Of a DNA stretch of 33,792 bases, positions 1 through 8,333 are shown one piece after another. Within the stretch, counting starts at the first letter, position 1; each line of letters opens with the position of its first letter. The notes beneath the pieces are model-generated. The model saw only the letters and a program-made list of their open reading frames with translations. It made no database searches and had not been told where the DNA came from. Source of the stretch: Planctomycetota bacterium (GTDB taxonomy: Bacteria; Planctomycetota; Planctomycetia; Pirellulales; Pirellulaceae); contig JAJRVM010000071.1 in NCBI GenBank assembly GCA_024277285.1, forward strand, positions 1 to 33,792. Direction: 5' to 3'. A program made the translations under genes and the position numbers.

Positions 1-1
1 C

Positions 2-154
2 CCTGGGCGAACCGCTGTTGCAGAATACCCTCTGTCGATTGGGCACGAGGGGGCGCCGGCTGTTCAACAGCCGGTAACGGTTCATCGCGGACGTGACGCT
101 TTTCGGCCCGAGCTTTCGCTCGATGAGCTCAAAGCATGGCAAACGGCCACCTGA
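2..154 (+). CDS. possible C-terminal fragment of an upstream gene
   Basis: The second reading frame is open from the left edge of the window to a TGA at 152-154, giving about 50 residues that end in LDELKAWQTAT. The composition is protein-like, and a dispersed repeat begins directly after the stop, as expected for the edge of a gene. There is no start because the frame enters from outside the window. A 9-bp inverted repeat (56-74) lies inside it. I do not recognise the family, and it could be a chance open frame. Confidence 0.3.
   Translation, partial: PGRTAVAEYPLSIGHEGAPAVQQPVTVHRGRDAFRPELSLDELKAWQTAT
56..74. repeat. perfect 9-bp inverted repeat
   Basis: CCGGCTGTT and AACAGCCGG are separated by one base and could fold as a 7-bp hairpin with a TTCAA loop. 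No T-run follows, so it is not a standard terminator. A very similar palindrome, GGCTGTCGAACAGCC, occurs at 27406-27420. Confidence 0.5.
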
Positions 155-156
155 TC

Positions 157-290
157 GGAAGACGTTCCACCGAGCGCTGTTTTTTGCCCGTAATCTTCTT
201 TGCCCTTCTCTCCCGTTGCGCTCATGGACGACGCGTCTGGTGGTGCTCCTTGGGGGCAAAGAAAATGATGGGCAAAAAAGAAACAGAACG
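157..290 (-). repeat. dispersed intergenic repeat, family B, copy 1 (inverted)
   Basis: Read on the minus strand, this segment aligns with 6519-6645 on the plus strand over about 115-130 nt, roughly three quarters identical by eye. Both copies have the arms TTTGCCC-N8-TTCTTTGCCC and GGCAAAGAAG-N5-GGGCAAA around a variable centre, so each is itself an imperfect palindrome. Similarity fades on both sides. It lies in a non-coding gap. Confidence 0.65.
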
Positions 291-799
291 GTCCATGTCC
301 TTCTTGCCCGCGGCATTGCTGCCCTCGGCTGCTAGATGCTTGCGCGCGGCACCTCATCGGCAATGAAGCACCACCACACACAGCTCTACAATCAACACAA
401 CCGCTACACGCAAACGCTAGCAGTCGCAAAAGCCTAACCTTCGCGATCAGGCAATCTACAACGGCTAGGGAACATTGCAACCGCAAACCATACAGCCAAC
501 GCAAGTTGCGCGTTTGAGTGAAAATAGGACCTCGGCAGCACCTCAAAGAAACTTCAAGTTTTTTTGTGACCGTAAGCTATTGTGTAGTAGTTGCTTTGAA
601 CAACAGGCTTGGAATTCTGAGAATTTTGGGATTTGCGGATTCTGCCTTTGTTCTGCACACTCGAAGTAGACCTTGCGCTAGTACGGTATTGCCATTTGCC
701 TTGCACACGATGGCATACTGGCGAGCACTCGGTTTACTGGGGGAACATGTAGGTGGTGAGGAATCAGTCTTTGAAGTGTGCGTTGAGGTGAGATTGTCG
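291..799. other. intergenic region, no gene seen
   Basis: AT-richer non-coding stretch upstream of the YTV protein gene. An open frame continues upstream of position 800 to 518, but its translation lacks protein character and a signal peptide starts only at 800, so this is read as leader and promoter region. No clear promoter motif could be assigned. Confidence 0.5.
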
Positions 800-2227
800 A
801 TGAAAACTCTCATTCCTTTCTTGATCGCGGCCATCATGGTCGGCGCGTCGGCACGGTCGTCAATGGGCCAGGCGTCAATGGGCCAGGCGTCAATGGGCCA
901 GGCGTCAATGGGCCAGGCGTGCCAAGACTACCGGATTGTCCAGAAGACGGTTTGCGAGCCGCAACAGGTTACGACCTATCGCTTGCAATACGAAACCGTC
1001 ATGGAAGAAAAAACCATTACCGTCCAGAAACCGGTCTGGATAACCGAAACTCGCGAGCGTCGCTACACCGTTGCCAAGCCGGTCATCGAGACCTCGGAGC
1101 GTGAAGAACGCTATACCGTTCTCAAACCGGTTTGGGAAACAAAGTACGAAGATCGCAGTTACACGCGGGTCCGTTACGTGACCGAAACGGCCGAGCGTGA
1201 AGAGCGCGTGGTGGTGAACAAACCGGTCTGGGAGACGCAGTACCGCGAGCAGCGCTACACGATCCGCAAGCCGGTCTGCGAGACGGTCATGCGAGACCAG
1301 TGCTACACTACCTACCGGCCCGTTACCACGATGCACACGCAATATGTCGACCAGGGTGCGTGCGTGACAACGCAGGTCTACAAGCCTGGCATCACGACCA
1401 CGCGACTCAAATGGCTCCCCGGAGCAAACTATTGCGACCCGAATACCGGCCAAACCGTCAAGCGTTGTCCCGGCTTGCACTGGGTGAACCAGACCAGCCC
1501 GGGAACCTACACGTCCCAGCGTCAGTACGTGCCGAACGTCGTCGCTCAACAGGTTCCGGTAACGTCCTACGTTCCACAAGTCGTGACACAAAAAGTTCCG
1601 ATTCAAGTGACGCGGTACGTCGACGAAGTTCAAGTGCGAAAGGTGCCGATCCAAGTTTGCCGAACGCAACAAGAAGTTCAGATCCGCAAAATCCCCTACA
1701 CGGTTCAACGGCCCATTACGGAAAATATCAGCTACAAGGTTCCCGTGCAAACGTGCCGCTGGGAGCGGCAAGAAGTGGTTCGCAAAGTTCCCGTCCGGAC
1801 ACAGCGTATCGAATACGAACAGCGCGTCGAGCAGATTCCGGTGCAGGTCTGCAAGACCGTCGTCGAGACCAAGAAGATCATGGTGCCGCACACGGTTGCC
1901 AAATGGGTACCCTACGTCACCACTCGATACATACCGCGCACGATCACCATGCGGGTCCCAACCACTCCTTCCGAAGTGATTATCGATTCGACGTCAAGTT
2001 ACCCACCCATGATCGCTCCGCCAGTCCCGGCGGCACCGCCAGCCGGTGCGTCGATTGTGGCTCCAGCCGAAGAACCGCCGGTAACACCGCCGACCGCGCA
2101 GGAGAGCGAACCGCGCGATAGCGACCCGACCGGTAAGCCGCAGATTGACAAGAACCAACTCGACAAATCCGAAGTCAAGAAACCGGGCGAGCCGACTTTG
2201 GCGGACCCCAACCAGAAGTCAGCCTGA
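800..2227 (+). CDS. secreted YTV-repeat protein, probable cell-wall protein
   Basis: The predicted product has 475 aa. Residues 1-20 form a Sec signal peptide with a hydrophobic core LIPFLIAAIMVG. Four tandem SMGQA units (21-40) follow, then a long domain (41-200) of degenerate repeats of the type RYTVxKPVxET, and a central segment with CDPNTGQ and CPGLHWV around 205-230. A second repeat domain rich in KVPIQV/VPVQ units spans 240-390, and the tail (400-475) is rich in proline and charge. The repeats match the YTV motif described for proteinaceous cell walls of Rhodopirellula-type planctomycetes. Cysteines spaced through the repeats could form cross-links. The start was chosen because the signal peptide begins there, although the frame is open further upstream; no strong Shine-Dalgarno is visible. 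The gene is monocistronic, with an intrinsic terminator 30 bp downstream. Family assignment is good; the cell-wall role is inferred. Confidence 0.85.
   Translation: MKTLIPFLIAAIMVGASARSSMGQASMGQASMGQASMGQACQDYRIVQKTVCEPQQVTTYRLQYETVMEEKTITVQKPVWITETRERRYTVAKPVIETSEREERYTVLKPVWETKYEDRSYTRVRYVTETAEREERVVVNKPVWETQYREQRYTIRKPVCETVMRDQCYTTYRPVTTMHTQYVDQGACVTTQVYKPGITTTRLKWLPGANYCDPNTGQTVKRCPGLHWVNQTSPGTYTSQRQYVPNVVAQQVPVTSYVPQVVTQKVPIQVTRYVDEVQVRKVPIQVCRTQQEVQIRKIPYTVQRPITENISYKVPVQTCRWERQEVVRKVPVRTQRIEYEQRVEQIPVQVCKTVVETKKIMVPHTVAKWVPYVTTRYIPRTITMRVPTTPSEVIIDSTSSYPPMIAPPVPAAPPAGASIVAPAEEPPVTPPTAQESEPRDSDPTGKPQIDKNQLDKSEVKKPGEPTLADPNQKSA
860..919 (+). repeat. four exact 15-bp tandem repeats in a coding region
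   Basis: Four identical copies of TCAATGGGCCAGGCG encode SMGQA four times, directly after the hydrophobic core of the YTV protein signal peptide. Because the unit is 15 bp, changes in copy number keep the frame. Perfect identity suggests recent slippage. Confidence 0.95.
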
Positions 2228-2257
2228 GCGGTTGAAAACTTGTTGACAAATCAACCC

Positions 2258-2288
2258 AGCACGCATCACAACGATGCGTGCTTTTTTT
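2258..2288 (+). terminator. intrinsic terminator of the YTV protein gene
   Basis: A perfect 10-bp stem (AGCACGCATC / GATGCGTGCT) with a 5-nt ACAAC loop is followed by seven T residues. It sits 30 bp after the stop codon of the YTV protein. Confidence 0.92.
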
Positions 2289-2654
2289 ATGCGACGATGC
2301 GAATAGGCCTGAGAACCGACATTGCTGCCAGCGGCCAAGGAGAGCCCCCAAGAGCAACGCTGCTTTCGAGACGGACCTATAGGAACGCGGCGAGAGCCGG
2401 TCGGTAGCCAATCACCACGCAACCGCTTACCTGCAGCACGGCAATTGACAGCCTGGGGTTGCTGAGCCACACTGCGGTAGCGCGCTCGCAAACGAGGCAG
2501 GCACCCTGCACAAAACCGAGCCCTGCGGAGACACCTTCTTTTTCTTTCCCGGCCTTGATCCATGCCTCCGTTCTGAGCATGAACAGCGATCATGAGGCAC
2601 CTCGAAACCGGCGACCAGCACAACAAGACGCTATTAGATCACACTATTAGATCC
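2289..2654. other. intergenic region, no gene seen
   Basis: No convincing coding frame. A short direct repeat CTATTAGATC occurs twice (2631-2640 and 2644-2653), immediately before the chosen start of the next gene. Confidence 0.5.
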
Positions 2655-3854
2655 ATGTGTAAATCAGAACATACACCACTCCCAAGTATCCTCCAGGATC
2701 AGCGCGTCGCCTTCGTCGGCAAACTGGGCGGCATGCCCCGGCGCGACGCCAAGAACCTGGTACGCGACCAAGGCGGCACACCAGTCGAGCGTTTGGAGAA
2801 TGACGTCACCCTGGTGGTCATCGGCGCCGATGAATTGCCTTTGAACGAAGAACGCCTACTGGACGAGTCGATTCGCGACCGAGCCGCTGTCGGCAAGCTG
2901 GAAATCATCTCGGAGACCGAACTGTGGCATCGCCTGGGGTTGTTCGATGGCGAAGCCGACCAGCGACTCTACACTCCCGCGATGCTCGCCGAGTTGCTGC
3001 ACCTCCCCGTCTCGATCATTCGTCGTTGGCATCGCCGCCGCCTGATCGTGCCGGTGCGCGAAGTACGTCGGCTTCCTTATTTCGATTTTCAGGAAGTGGC
3101 CACTGCGCGACAACTCGCCGAACTGCTCGCGGCCGGCGTTTCGCCAGATGCCGTGGAACGCAAACTGGAAAAACTCGCCCGATATGTCCCCGACGTAGAA
3201 CGCCCCCTGGCGCAACTGTCGGTGATCGTCCAAGGCCAGCAACTACTGCTGCGCCAAGGCGAGGGATTGATAGAGCCGGGCGGACAATTGCGCATCGATT
3301 TTGATGCACTCGAACAGCACGTCGAGCCCTCCGATTCCAAGTCGCCACAAGCGCCGATCCTAGCCATCTCCGACGATCCGCCATTGCCCGCCGAACCGCA
3401 CGCGCTGCTCGAAGCCGCCGCGCAACAAGAAGACGATGGCAAGCTGGACTTGGCGACCGATTTGTACCGCGCTGCCCTGGCTGCCGGCGGGCCCAACGCA
3501 CAAACCTGCTTCCAGTTGGCCGAACTGCTCTACCGGAACGGTGATCTCCAAGGAGCCCGCGAACGGTACTTCATGGCCGTTGAGCTGGACGAGGACTACG
3601 TCGAAGCGCGCGCCAACCTCGGGTGTGTCCTGGCGGAAACCGGCCAGCTGACGTTGGCAATTGCCGCCTTCCAAGGGGCGCTGCGATTCCACAGCGACTA
3701 TCCGGACGCGCATTACCACCTGGCTCGAACGTTTGACGAACTTGGTCAACCCGAACAAGCCGCCCCCCACTGGCATGAATTCCTGCGTCTGGCACCAACC
3801 AGCCCCTGGTCCGACGAAGCGCGCAACCGGCTGGAGATCGAAGCAAGCTCGTAA
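2655..3854 (+). CDS. BRCT + MerR-type HTH + TPR fusion protein
   Basis: The product has 399 aa. Residues 12-97 resemble a BRCT domain: VAFVGKLGG, the GG turn at 40-41, TLVVIGAD, and a C-terminal IISETELWHRLG helix. Residues 104-175 resemble a MerR-type helix-turn-helix, with YTPAMLAELLHLPVSIIRRW and RRLPYFDFQEV. After a linker, residues 250-390 form about four tetratricopeptide repeats. BRCT domains bind phosphopeptides or DNA ends, MerR-type domains bind DNA and TPRs bind proteins, so a DNA-associated scaffold or regulator is plausible; no specific function is known to me. The frame is open to an upstream ATG at 2592, but similarity begins after the ATG at 2655; neither has a strong Shine-Dalgarno. 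It is flanked by non-coding DNA on both sides. Confidence 0.75.
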   Translation: MCKSEHTPLPSILQDQRVAFVGKLGGMPRRDAKNLVRDQGGTPVERLENDVTLVVIGADELPLNEERLLDESIRDRAAVGKLEIISETELWHRLGLFDGEADQRLYTPAMLAELLHLPVSIIRRWHRRRLIVPVREVRRLPYFDFQEVATARQLAELLAAGVSPDAVERKLEKLARYVPDVERPLAQLSVIVQGQQLLLRQGEGLIEPGGQLRIDFDALEQHVEPSDSKSPQAPILAISDDPPLPAEPHALLEAAAQQEDDGKLDLATDLYRAALAAGGPNAQTCFQLAELLYRNGDLQGARERYFMAVELDEDYVEARANLGCVLAETGQLTLAIAAFQGALRFHSDYPDAHYHLARTFDELGQPEQAAPHWHEFLRLAPTSPWSDEARNRLEIEASS

Positions 3855-4105
3855 CGGTACGCGACACGACGATGCGAACCCACCAGTTTACCGGTTGCAC
3901 CGATTTACAGGGCAGCAAAACAGGGAACGCGAGTTAGTCAAGCGCTCGCACGCAACCGCTAACCCCTTACTCTGACAGCAGATAAGACCGTTCACGCCAC
4001 AATGTTAACACCGCACGGGTTCTTGCAAATCTGCGCCGTCCACTTATCCTGTTAAGGTTCTGGCGGTCCGTGTACCACCCCGAGGACCGTGGATACCGTG
4101 GGATC

Positions 4106-5863
4106 ATGAACGAAATTCTGTTTCATTACGAAAAGATCGACCCGACAACTTGGGTTTATCTTGCGTCGCTATTCATCATCGGCCTGTTTTTCAAATTCGG
4201 CCGCTTTTGGAGTGTGCGCAATCTGGACTTGTTGCTGCTGATCTTACTTGCACCAGGCCTACTGCTGGTATCCGAAGGCCAGCAAACACGACTCAACGCG
4301 ATGGCCGCAGCGGCCGCTGCCCACGAGCAAGCTACCGAACAGGCAACGCAGGCGCAAGACAAACCGATCAAACCGGACCATGATCGGCCACCCGATAAGG
4401 CTGCTGCGCCCGAGAACCCGGCTGCCGACGCTCCTGCGAGCGAAGCCGTAGACGAGGCGCGCAAGAACGACGAGCGCAACGGCAAGAAAGTGCGCGCCGA
4501 TGATGAAGCGGTCACCGAAGGCACCGTTACCGAAGATGGAGTTGCGACCGAGCTCGCTTCCGCGCAGCAGGAACTACTACACGGACAGACGATCGAGCGC
4601 GTCGGTTTTATCTGGCTGCTGATTACCGGACTGTTCCTATTGATCCGTTTGCTGGTCGACCCCACCATGGTTCGGCGACCGTTACTCGAACCGAACATGA
4701 CGACGGGCGGGTTGATCTTCAGCTGCTGTTCGATGTTCGTTTTCTTGATGGCCAACGTGGCGGCAAGTCGGCCAACATCGGACGATTTAGCGGGCCCCAT
4801 CAGTGCTGAACGGATGTTAAGCCGCCGAACGAGCGACGACTTGGATCGGCACGGCCCTGGCTATGCACTCGTTTTCGCCTTGCCGAGCCTGCCAACGATG
4901 AAGATGGGCACACGTCCCGCCGTGGACGATCCGTCGGTCAACATCCGCAGCTGGAAATACCGCGCCGCGGCCAACGCACCGTTTGAAGAGGTGAACGCCA
5001 AATTTCTTGACGTGTCGTCAGACGAAACGGTTCAACTGCAGAGGTCGGATGGGACGGAAGTGTCGATTTCGTGGGAGAATCTGAGCGAAGGCGACCAAGC
5101 GTTTATCAGGAAAGTGCGTGCCTACACGACCATCGCCAAGCTGGCGGCCATCTTGTCTCACTTGGCGATCGTGATCGGTATCATTGCGATCGGGTATTGG
5201 CATTTCAACAGCGTCAAGATGGGGATCGGTGCAGCCACTCTCTACCTAATGCTCCCCTACACGGCACAAATGACGGGACGCGTCGATCATGTGCTACCCG
5301 CCGCATTGCTAGTCTGGGCAGTACTCTGTTACCGGCGGCCACTCCTTTCCGGAATATTCATGGGGTTGGCGATTGGCGTTATCTATTATCCGCTTTTCCT
5401 ATTGCCGCTTTGGTTCAGCTTCTACTGGCGTCGAGGCTTGCTCCGTTTCTCGGTCGGGCTCGTCTCCGTGCTAACCGTAATGGTCATCACACTGGCCCTC
5501 ATCTCGGCCGATCTGGAGACGTTCTGGCAATGCATCAAGAAGATGTTTGGCCTGATGGCACCACAATCCGAAGGGCTTGGCGGCATCTGGGGACTCGGTT
5601 GGGCACCCGTCTATCGCTACCCCGTCTTGGCTGCCTTTGTTGCCCTGTGTGGTTCACTGGCAATCTGGCCAGCTCAGAAGAACCTCGGCACACTCCTCTC
5701 CTGCTCGGCAGCCGTCATGGTTGCCACGCAATTCTGGCACGGTCACGGCGGCGGCTTATACATGGCCTGGTACTTGCCGTTGCTGTTGCTGACCGTTTTC
5801 CGCCCCAACCTGGAAGATCGGGCGGCGTTGAGCGTTGTGCATGAAGGTTGGGGCGCACGCTAG
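4106..5863 (+). CDS. multi-spanning membrane protein with a central SHD1-like domain
   Basis: The product has 585 aa. Hydrophobic segments are visible at about 15-30, 40-56, 167-184, 201-220, 345-363, 372-386, 397-408, 413-440, 447-467, 506-520 and 552-563. Residues 60-155 are an Ala/Asp/Glu-rich, probably disordered loop. Residues 279-338 (IRSWKYR, VNAKFLDV, VQLQRSDGTEVSISWENLSEGDQ) resemble the SHD1 domain, which is frequent in planctomycete surface and membrane proteins. The C-terminal half, with YYPLFLLPLW and WHGHGGG, has the look of a polytopic GT87/DUF2029-like protein, but this is weak. The ATG at 4106 was preferred over 4070 because the membrane-type N-terminus starts there. Function unknown. 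Confidence 0.75.
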   Translation: MNEILFHYEKIDPTTWVYLASLFIIGLFFKFGRFWSVRNLDLLLLILLAPGLLLVSEGQQTRLNAMAAAAAAHEQATEQATQAQDKPIKPDHDRPPDKAAAPENPAADAPASEAVDEARKNDERNGKKVRADDEAVTEGTVTEDGVATELASAQQELLHGQTIERVGFIWLLITGLFLLIRLLVDPTMVRRPLLEPNMTTGGLIFSCCSMFVFLMANVAASRPTSDDLAGPISAERMLSRRTSDDLDRHGPGYALVFALPSLPTMKMGTRPAVDDPSVNIRSWKYRAAANAPFEEVNAKFLDVSSDETVQLQRSDGTEVSISWENLSEGDQAFIRKVRAYTTIAKLAAILSHLAIVIGIIAIGYWHFNSVKMGIGAATLYLMLPYTAQMTGRVDHVLPAALLVWAVLCYRRPLLSGIFMGLAIGVIYYPLFLLPLWFSFYWRRGLLRFSVGLVSVLTVMVITLALISADLETFWQCIKKMFGLMAPQSEGLGGIWGLGWAPVYRYPVLAAFVALCGSLAIWPAQKNLGTLLSCSAAVMVATQFWHGHGGGLYMAWYLPLLLLTVFRPNLEDRAALSVVHEGWGAR

Positions 5864-6415
5864 AACGGCAACAGGGGGATGGCAACTAGCAGTCCATTTG
5901 TGAAGCTTTTCGAGCAAGACATGATCGCGTCTCACTTCCGCCTGCAGGCGCGCTGGCGCCCCATGAAGAGCTCTACGGTATTAGAAAAGAGTCGCCAAGC
6001 CACGATGACCACATCTTCAGTTGCCCGCTCCAACAGTCCGGCATCCGCTGAAGTCAAGCGGCTGGGTAACATACCAGTTCAGTATAGAGTTTTCCGACGT
6101 GCACAGGCAAGCTTTCCCATTGAGGCCCCACGACATCACTTGCACCTTGCGCACTGATTCGCCGGTGATCTACGATCTGTTGGTTCGTGCCACCCTGACG
6201 AACGTCTCTCGGTGCAGTGGCACGCCTCCTGGGCTGCTAAAAACTTGCTGATCTGTAGTGGTTTTGTTTCTCCCGTTGCAACCGTTCACGCGGTTCAAGT
6301 CACAATCGACTTATCACGCCGGCCGCGGAACCATTGTCCCGCTTCAAGTAGCGCCCGGGATGAAAGGCGAGCGGCCAGTGTTGAAGTCAAACGCGTCTTG
6401 ATTCGATCTCAACAA
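5864..6415. other. intergenic region, no gene seen
   Basis: The frames present have no motif, no ribosome-binding site and odd composition. The stretch separates the membrane protein from a block of dispersed repeats. Confidence 0.45.
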
Positions 6416-6468
6416 AGCGACGATTACGGGAAAACTTCACGTTCGACCGACGGAAGACGAAGGGCGCG
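6416..6468 (+). repeat. dispersed intergenic repeat, family D, copy 1
   Basis: This segment aligns with 33468-33518. They share the start AGCGACGAT, a run of A residues and an exact ACGTTCGACCGACG block, with about 80% identity by eye. It lies just upstream of the family B repeat and may be part of the same larger element. Confidence 0.6.
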
Positions 6469-6518
6469 TTGCTGGTAGCCGACCAGTCGTGCTCCCAGCC
6501 GGGGCAAGCCCGGCGGAG

Positions 6519-6645
6519 AGCCTCGTTTTGCCCGTCCTTTTCTTTGCCCTCCAGCGAGGACCGCCAGGCGGCATCCGTGAGCGTGAGGGCAGCAAAGGCA
6601 AAGAAGTTGAGGGGCAAAGAATAGCGTTTGGTGGATAACGTTGCG
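6519..6645 (+). repeat. dispersed intergenic repeat, family B, copy 2
   Basis: This copy is homologous to the reverse complement of 157-290. It has arms CGTTTTGCCCGTCC and TTCTTTGCCCTCC at the left, and GGCAAAGAAG and GGGGCAAAGAATAGCG at the right, followed by GGTGGATAACG, which matches GGTGGAACG in the other copy. Conservation of the arms, with drift in the middle, suggests a structured or mobile non-coding element. Confidence 0.65.
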
Positions 6646-6876
6646 ACGAGGCAACGCCCCCCCCTGCAACACGCCTGCTTGCAACGGCGTTGCGCTGGCA
6701 GCGCCGCGTTGCCCATGGTTCGCGCCAAACCCCTGACAGAGGGGCACGAAGCCGCATTTCCAAGTTCCATTCGGACGTTTCACAGACCTCCCGATTCAAG
6801 CCCCACCGCATCATGAGCCGATGAAAGAGCCGGGTACGTATTGACTTCACCCCGAAGAACCGAGCATTCACAGCCT

Positions 6877-6883
6877 GGGAGGG
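6877..6883 (+). promoter_or_regulatory. Shine-Dalgarno supporting a GTG start
   Basis: TGGGAGGG lies five bases before the GTG at 6888 and decides the start of the nuclease-fold gene, for which no in-frame ATG lies near. Confidence 0.7.
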
Positions 6884-6887
6884 TTCT

Positions 6888-7865
6888 GTGGGAAGATCAA
6901 CTGTTCTGTTGCTGGTCGTTGCCACGGCCGTCGTTGGTTGGTTCGTGCTGCAACGCTACGAGATTCGAGGGTTCAAGAACCTCAAATTCGTGCGTCGCGA
7001 TGGCACTTCGCTTGGCGCCGACGGACTCGCAACGCGGGAAGGCAACAAAGAGGTGATTCGTATCGCGTCATTCAACCTGGAATCGTTCGGTCCGGCCAAG
7101 GTCGAAAACATGGCCGTCATGGAAGTGCTGGCGCGCGTTATTCGGGAATTCGACATCGTTGCGCTGCAGGAAGTTCGCTCGGCACGCCCCGATGTCCTGC
7201 GGAGCCTCATGGACCATGTTAACGAGACCGGTCGTAACTACTCGATCCTGGTCGGTCCCCAAGTCGGCCGAGACTCCGACAAGGAACAATTCGTCTTTGT
7301 TTTCGACCAAGCACGAATTGAAACGGATCGGGCTGCCGCTTATACCGTAGACGATCCGGACGATCTGCTGCGCCGTCCTCCTCTGGTCGGTTGGTTTCGC
7401 GTCCGGGGCGCTGATCCGGAAAAAGCGTTCACTTTCACACTGGTCAACGTCCACACGGATCCCGATGACGCCGATTTGGAAACACGCCATCTCGACGCCG
7501 TCTTTTATGCCGTGCGCGATGACGACCGTGGTGAAGATGACCTGATCATGCTAGGAGATTTCAGCCGAGACGACCAGCACCTGGGCGAACTTGCCTCGAT
7601 CCCCAGCTTCCTGGCGGCGATCGCGACGACGCCGACCAATACGGCCCAGACAGAACAGGTCGACAACGTGGTATTCCAGCTGTCGGCAACCACGGAATAT
7701 GCCGGGCGAAGTGGTGTGTTCGATTTCATGCGCAAGTACAACTTGACGCTCGAACAGGCATTGCAAGTCTCGGACCACCTTCCCGTATGGGCCGAGTTCA
7801 GCGTGCAGGAAGGTGGCCACAATCCGGCCGTCGCGACGGTGCAAGGAAACGCGCCGATGCGGTGA
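6888..7865 (+). CDS. membrane-anchored endonuclease/exonuclease/phosphatase-family protein
   Basis: The product has 325 aa. An N-terminal membrane anchor (5-21) precedes a DNase I-like fold: IASFNLESFG (59-68, N63), DIVALQEV (89-96, E95), LVNVHTDPDD (185-194, H189), LGDFSRDD (222-229), VDNVVF (258-263) and SDHLPVWAEF (295-304, D296/H297). The metal and catalytic positions of the family are mostly present, but the usual GDFN is GDFS here, so the Asn that orients the phosphate is replaced by Ser. The substrate (DNA, RNA, or a phospholipid/inositol phosphate) cannot be told from sequence. The anchor places the enzyme on the outside of the cytoplasmic membrane. The start is GTG with a strong Shine-Dalgarno. 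A small ORF follows 35 bp downstream. Confidence 0.85.
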   Translation: MGRSTVLLLVVATAVVGWFVLQRYEIRGFKNLKFVRRDGTSLGADGLATREGNKEVIRIASFNLESFGPAKVENMAVMEVLARVIREFDIVALQEVRSARPDVLRSLMDHVNETGRNYSILVGPQVGRDSDKEQFVFVFDQARIETDRAAAYTVDDPDDLLRRPPLVGWFRVRGADPEKAFTFTLVNVHTDPDDADLETRHLDAVFYAVRDDDRGEDDLIMLGDFSRDDQHLGELASIPSFLAAIATTPTNTAQTEQVDNVVFQLSATTEYAGRSGVFDFMRKYNLTLEQALQVSDHLPVWAEFSVQEGGHNPAVATVQGNAPMR

Positions 7866-7900
7866 GCGCGTTTGAATCGAGCGTTGCGTGCGTGCGAAGG

Positions 7901-8095
7901 ATGAACACGGCGATCGGATTCATGGCAAGAATGTCGATCGACGGAATCCACTTCCTGGAGGATGGAACTGCGGAAGCCTACTACTTTGACGGTGGGCTCT
8001 TTGCAGGCCATCTGATGGTCATACCTATCAACGAAGACGGTTCACTTGATGAGGCGGTTCGCACTGCGTGCAGTGTGCGACGGTGTGATGGTTAA
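7901..8095 (+). CDS. small ORF, possibly 3'-truncated by a repeat
   Basis: The frame gives 64 aa from an ATG directly preceded by GAAGG; another in-frame ATG at 7931 is possible. The segment MSIDGIHFLEDG, AEAYYFDGGLFAGH and LMVIPINEDGSLDEA looks like real protein and resembles the C-terminal strands of small DUF2262/DUF6985-like proteins, a weak assignment. From 8055 the DNA is a dispersed repeat also found at the right end of the window, so the last 13 or so codons derive from that repeat. It may be a remnant rather than an intact gene. Confidence 0.4.
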   Translation: MNTAIGFMARMSIDGIHFLEDGTAEAYYFDGGLFAGHLMVIPINEDGSLDEAVRTACSVRRCDG

Positions 8096-8141
8096 CTGTC
8101 CAAAAGCACCAAATCGATCGGGATGGGGAACTCGTTCGAGC
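8055..8141 (+). repeat. dispersed repeat, family C, copy 1
   Basis: This segment aligns with 33705-33792 along its full length. Exact blocks include TTCGCACTGCGTGCAGT and GGGATGGGGAAC, with a 2-nt gap in between. The start of the repeat falls inside the frame of the preceding small ORF. The second copy is cut by the window edge, so the full length is unknown. Confidence 0.7.
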
Positions 8142-8203
8142 ATACAGTGGCACACAGCAAGAACTTCTTCAACGCAACCGCTGACTCCGGCAGCCGGGGC
8201 GAA

Positions 8204-8245
8204 CCGGGTGTTTTACTCCCCTGAGGCATCGCTTGAGACACCCGG
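8204..8245. other. inverted repeat with long loop
   Basis: CCGGGTGT (8204-8211) and ACACCCGG (8238-8245) can pair around a 26-nt loop in the leader region of the vWA protein gene. There is no T-run, and its role is unknown. Confidence 0.3.
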
Positions 8246-8333
8246 CCAACACACGACGAAACGGCCGCACCGTGCAATGGTTGCTTGACAACTGGCCCAC
8301 CGGTGCGAAAGAATGCGTCAGGAGATTTTTTTC

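Noticed and set aside
905..1891. 328-codon minus-strand frame opposite the YTV protein gene
   Set aside because: It is a shadow created by the repetitive codon pattern of the plus-strand gene, which has a signal peptide and a terminator.
2450..2480. Short similarity to the STAS gene region near 9950 (GCTGAGCC and CGGTA blocks)
   Set aside because: About 20 of 26 bases match, which is expected by chance among all pairs of sites in a window of this size; no wider alignment exists.
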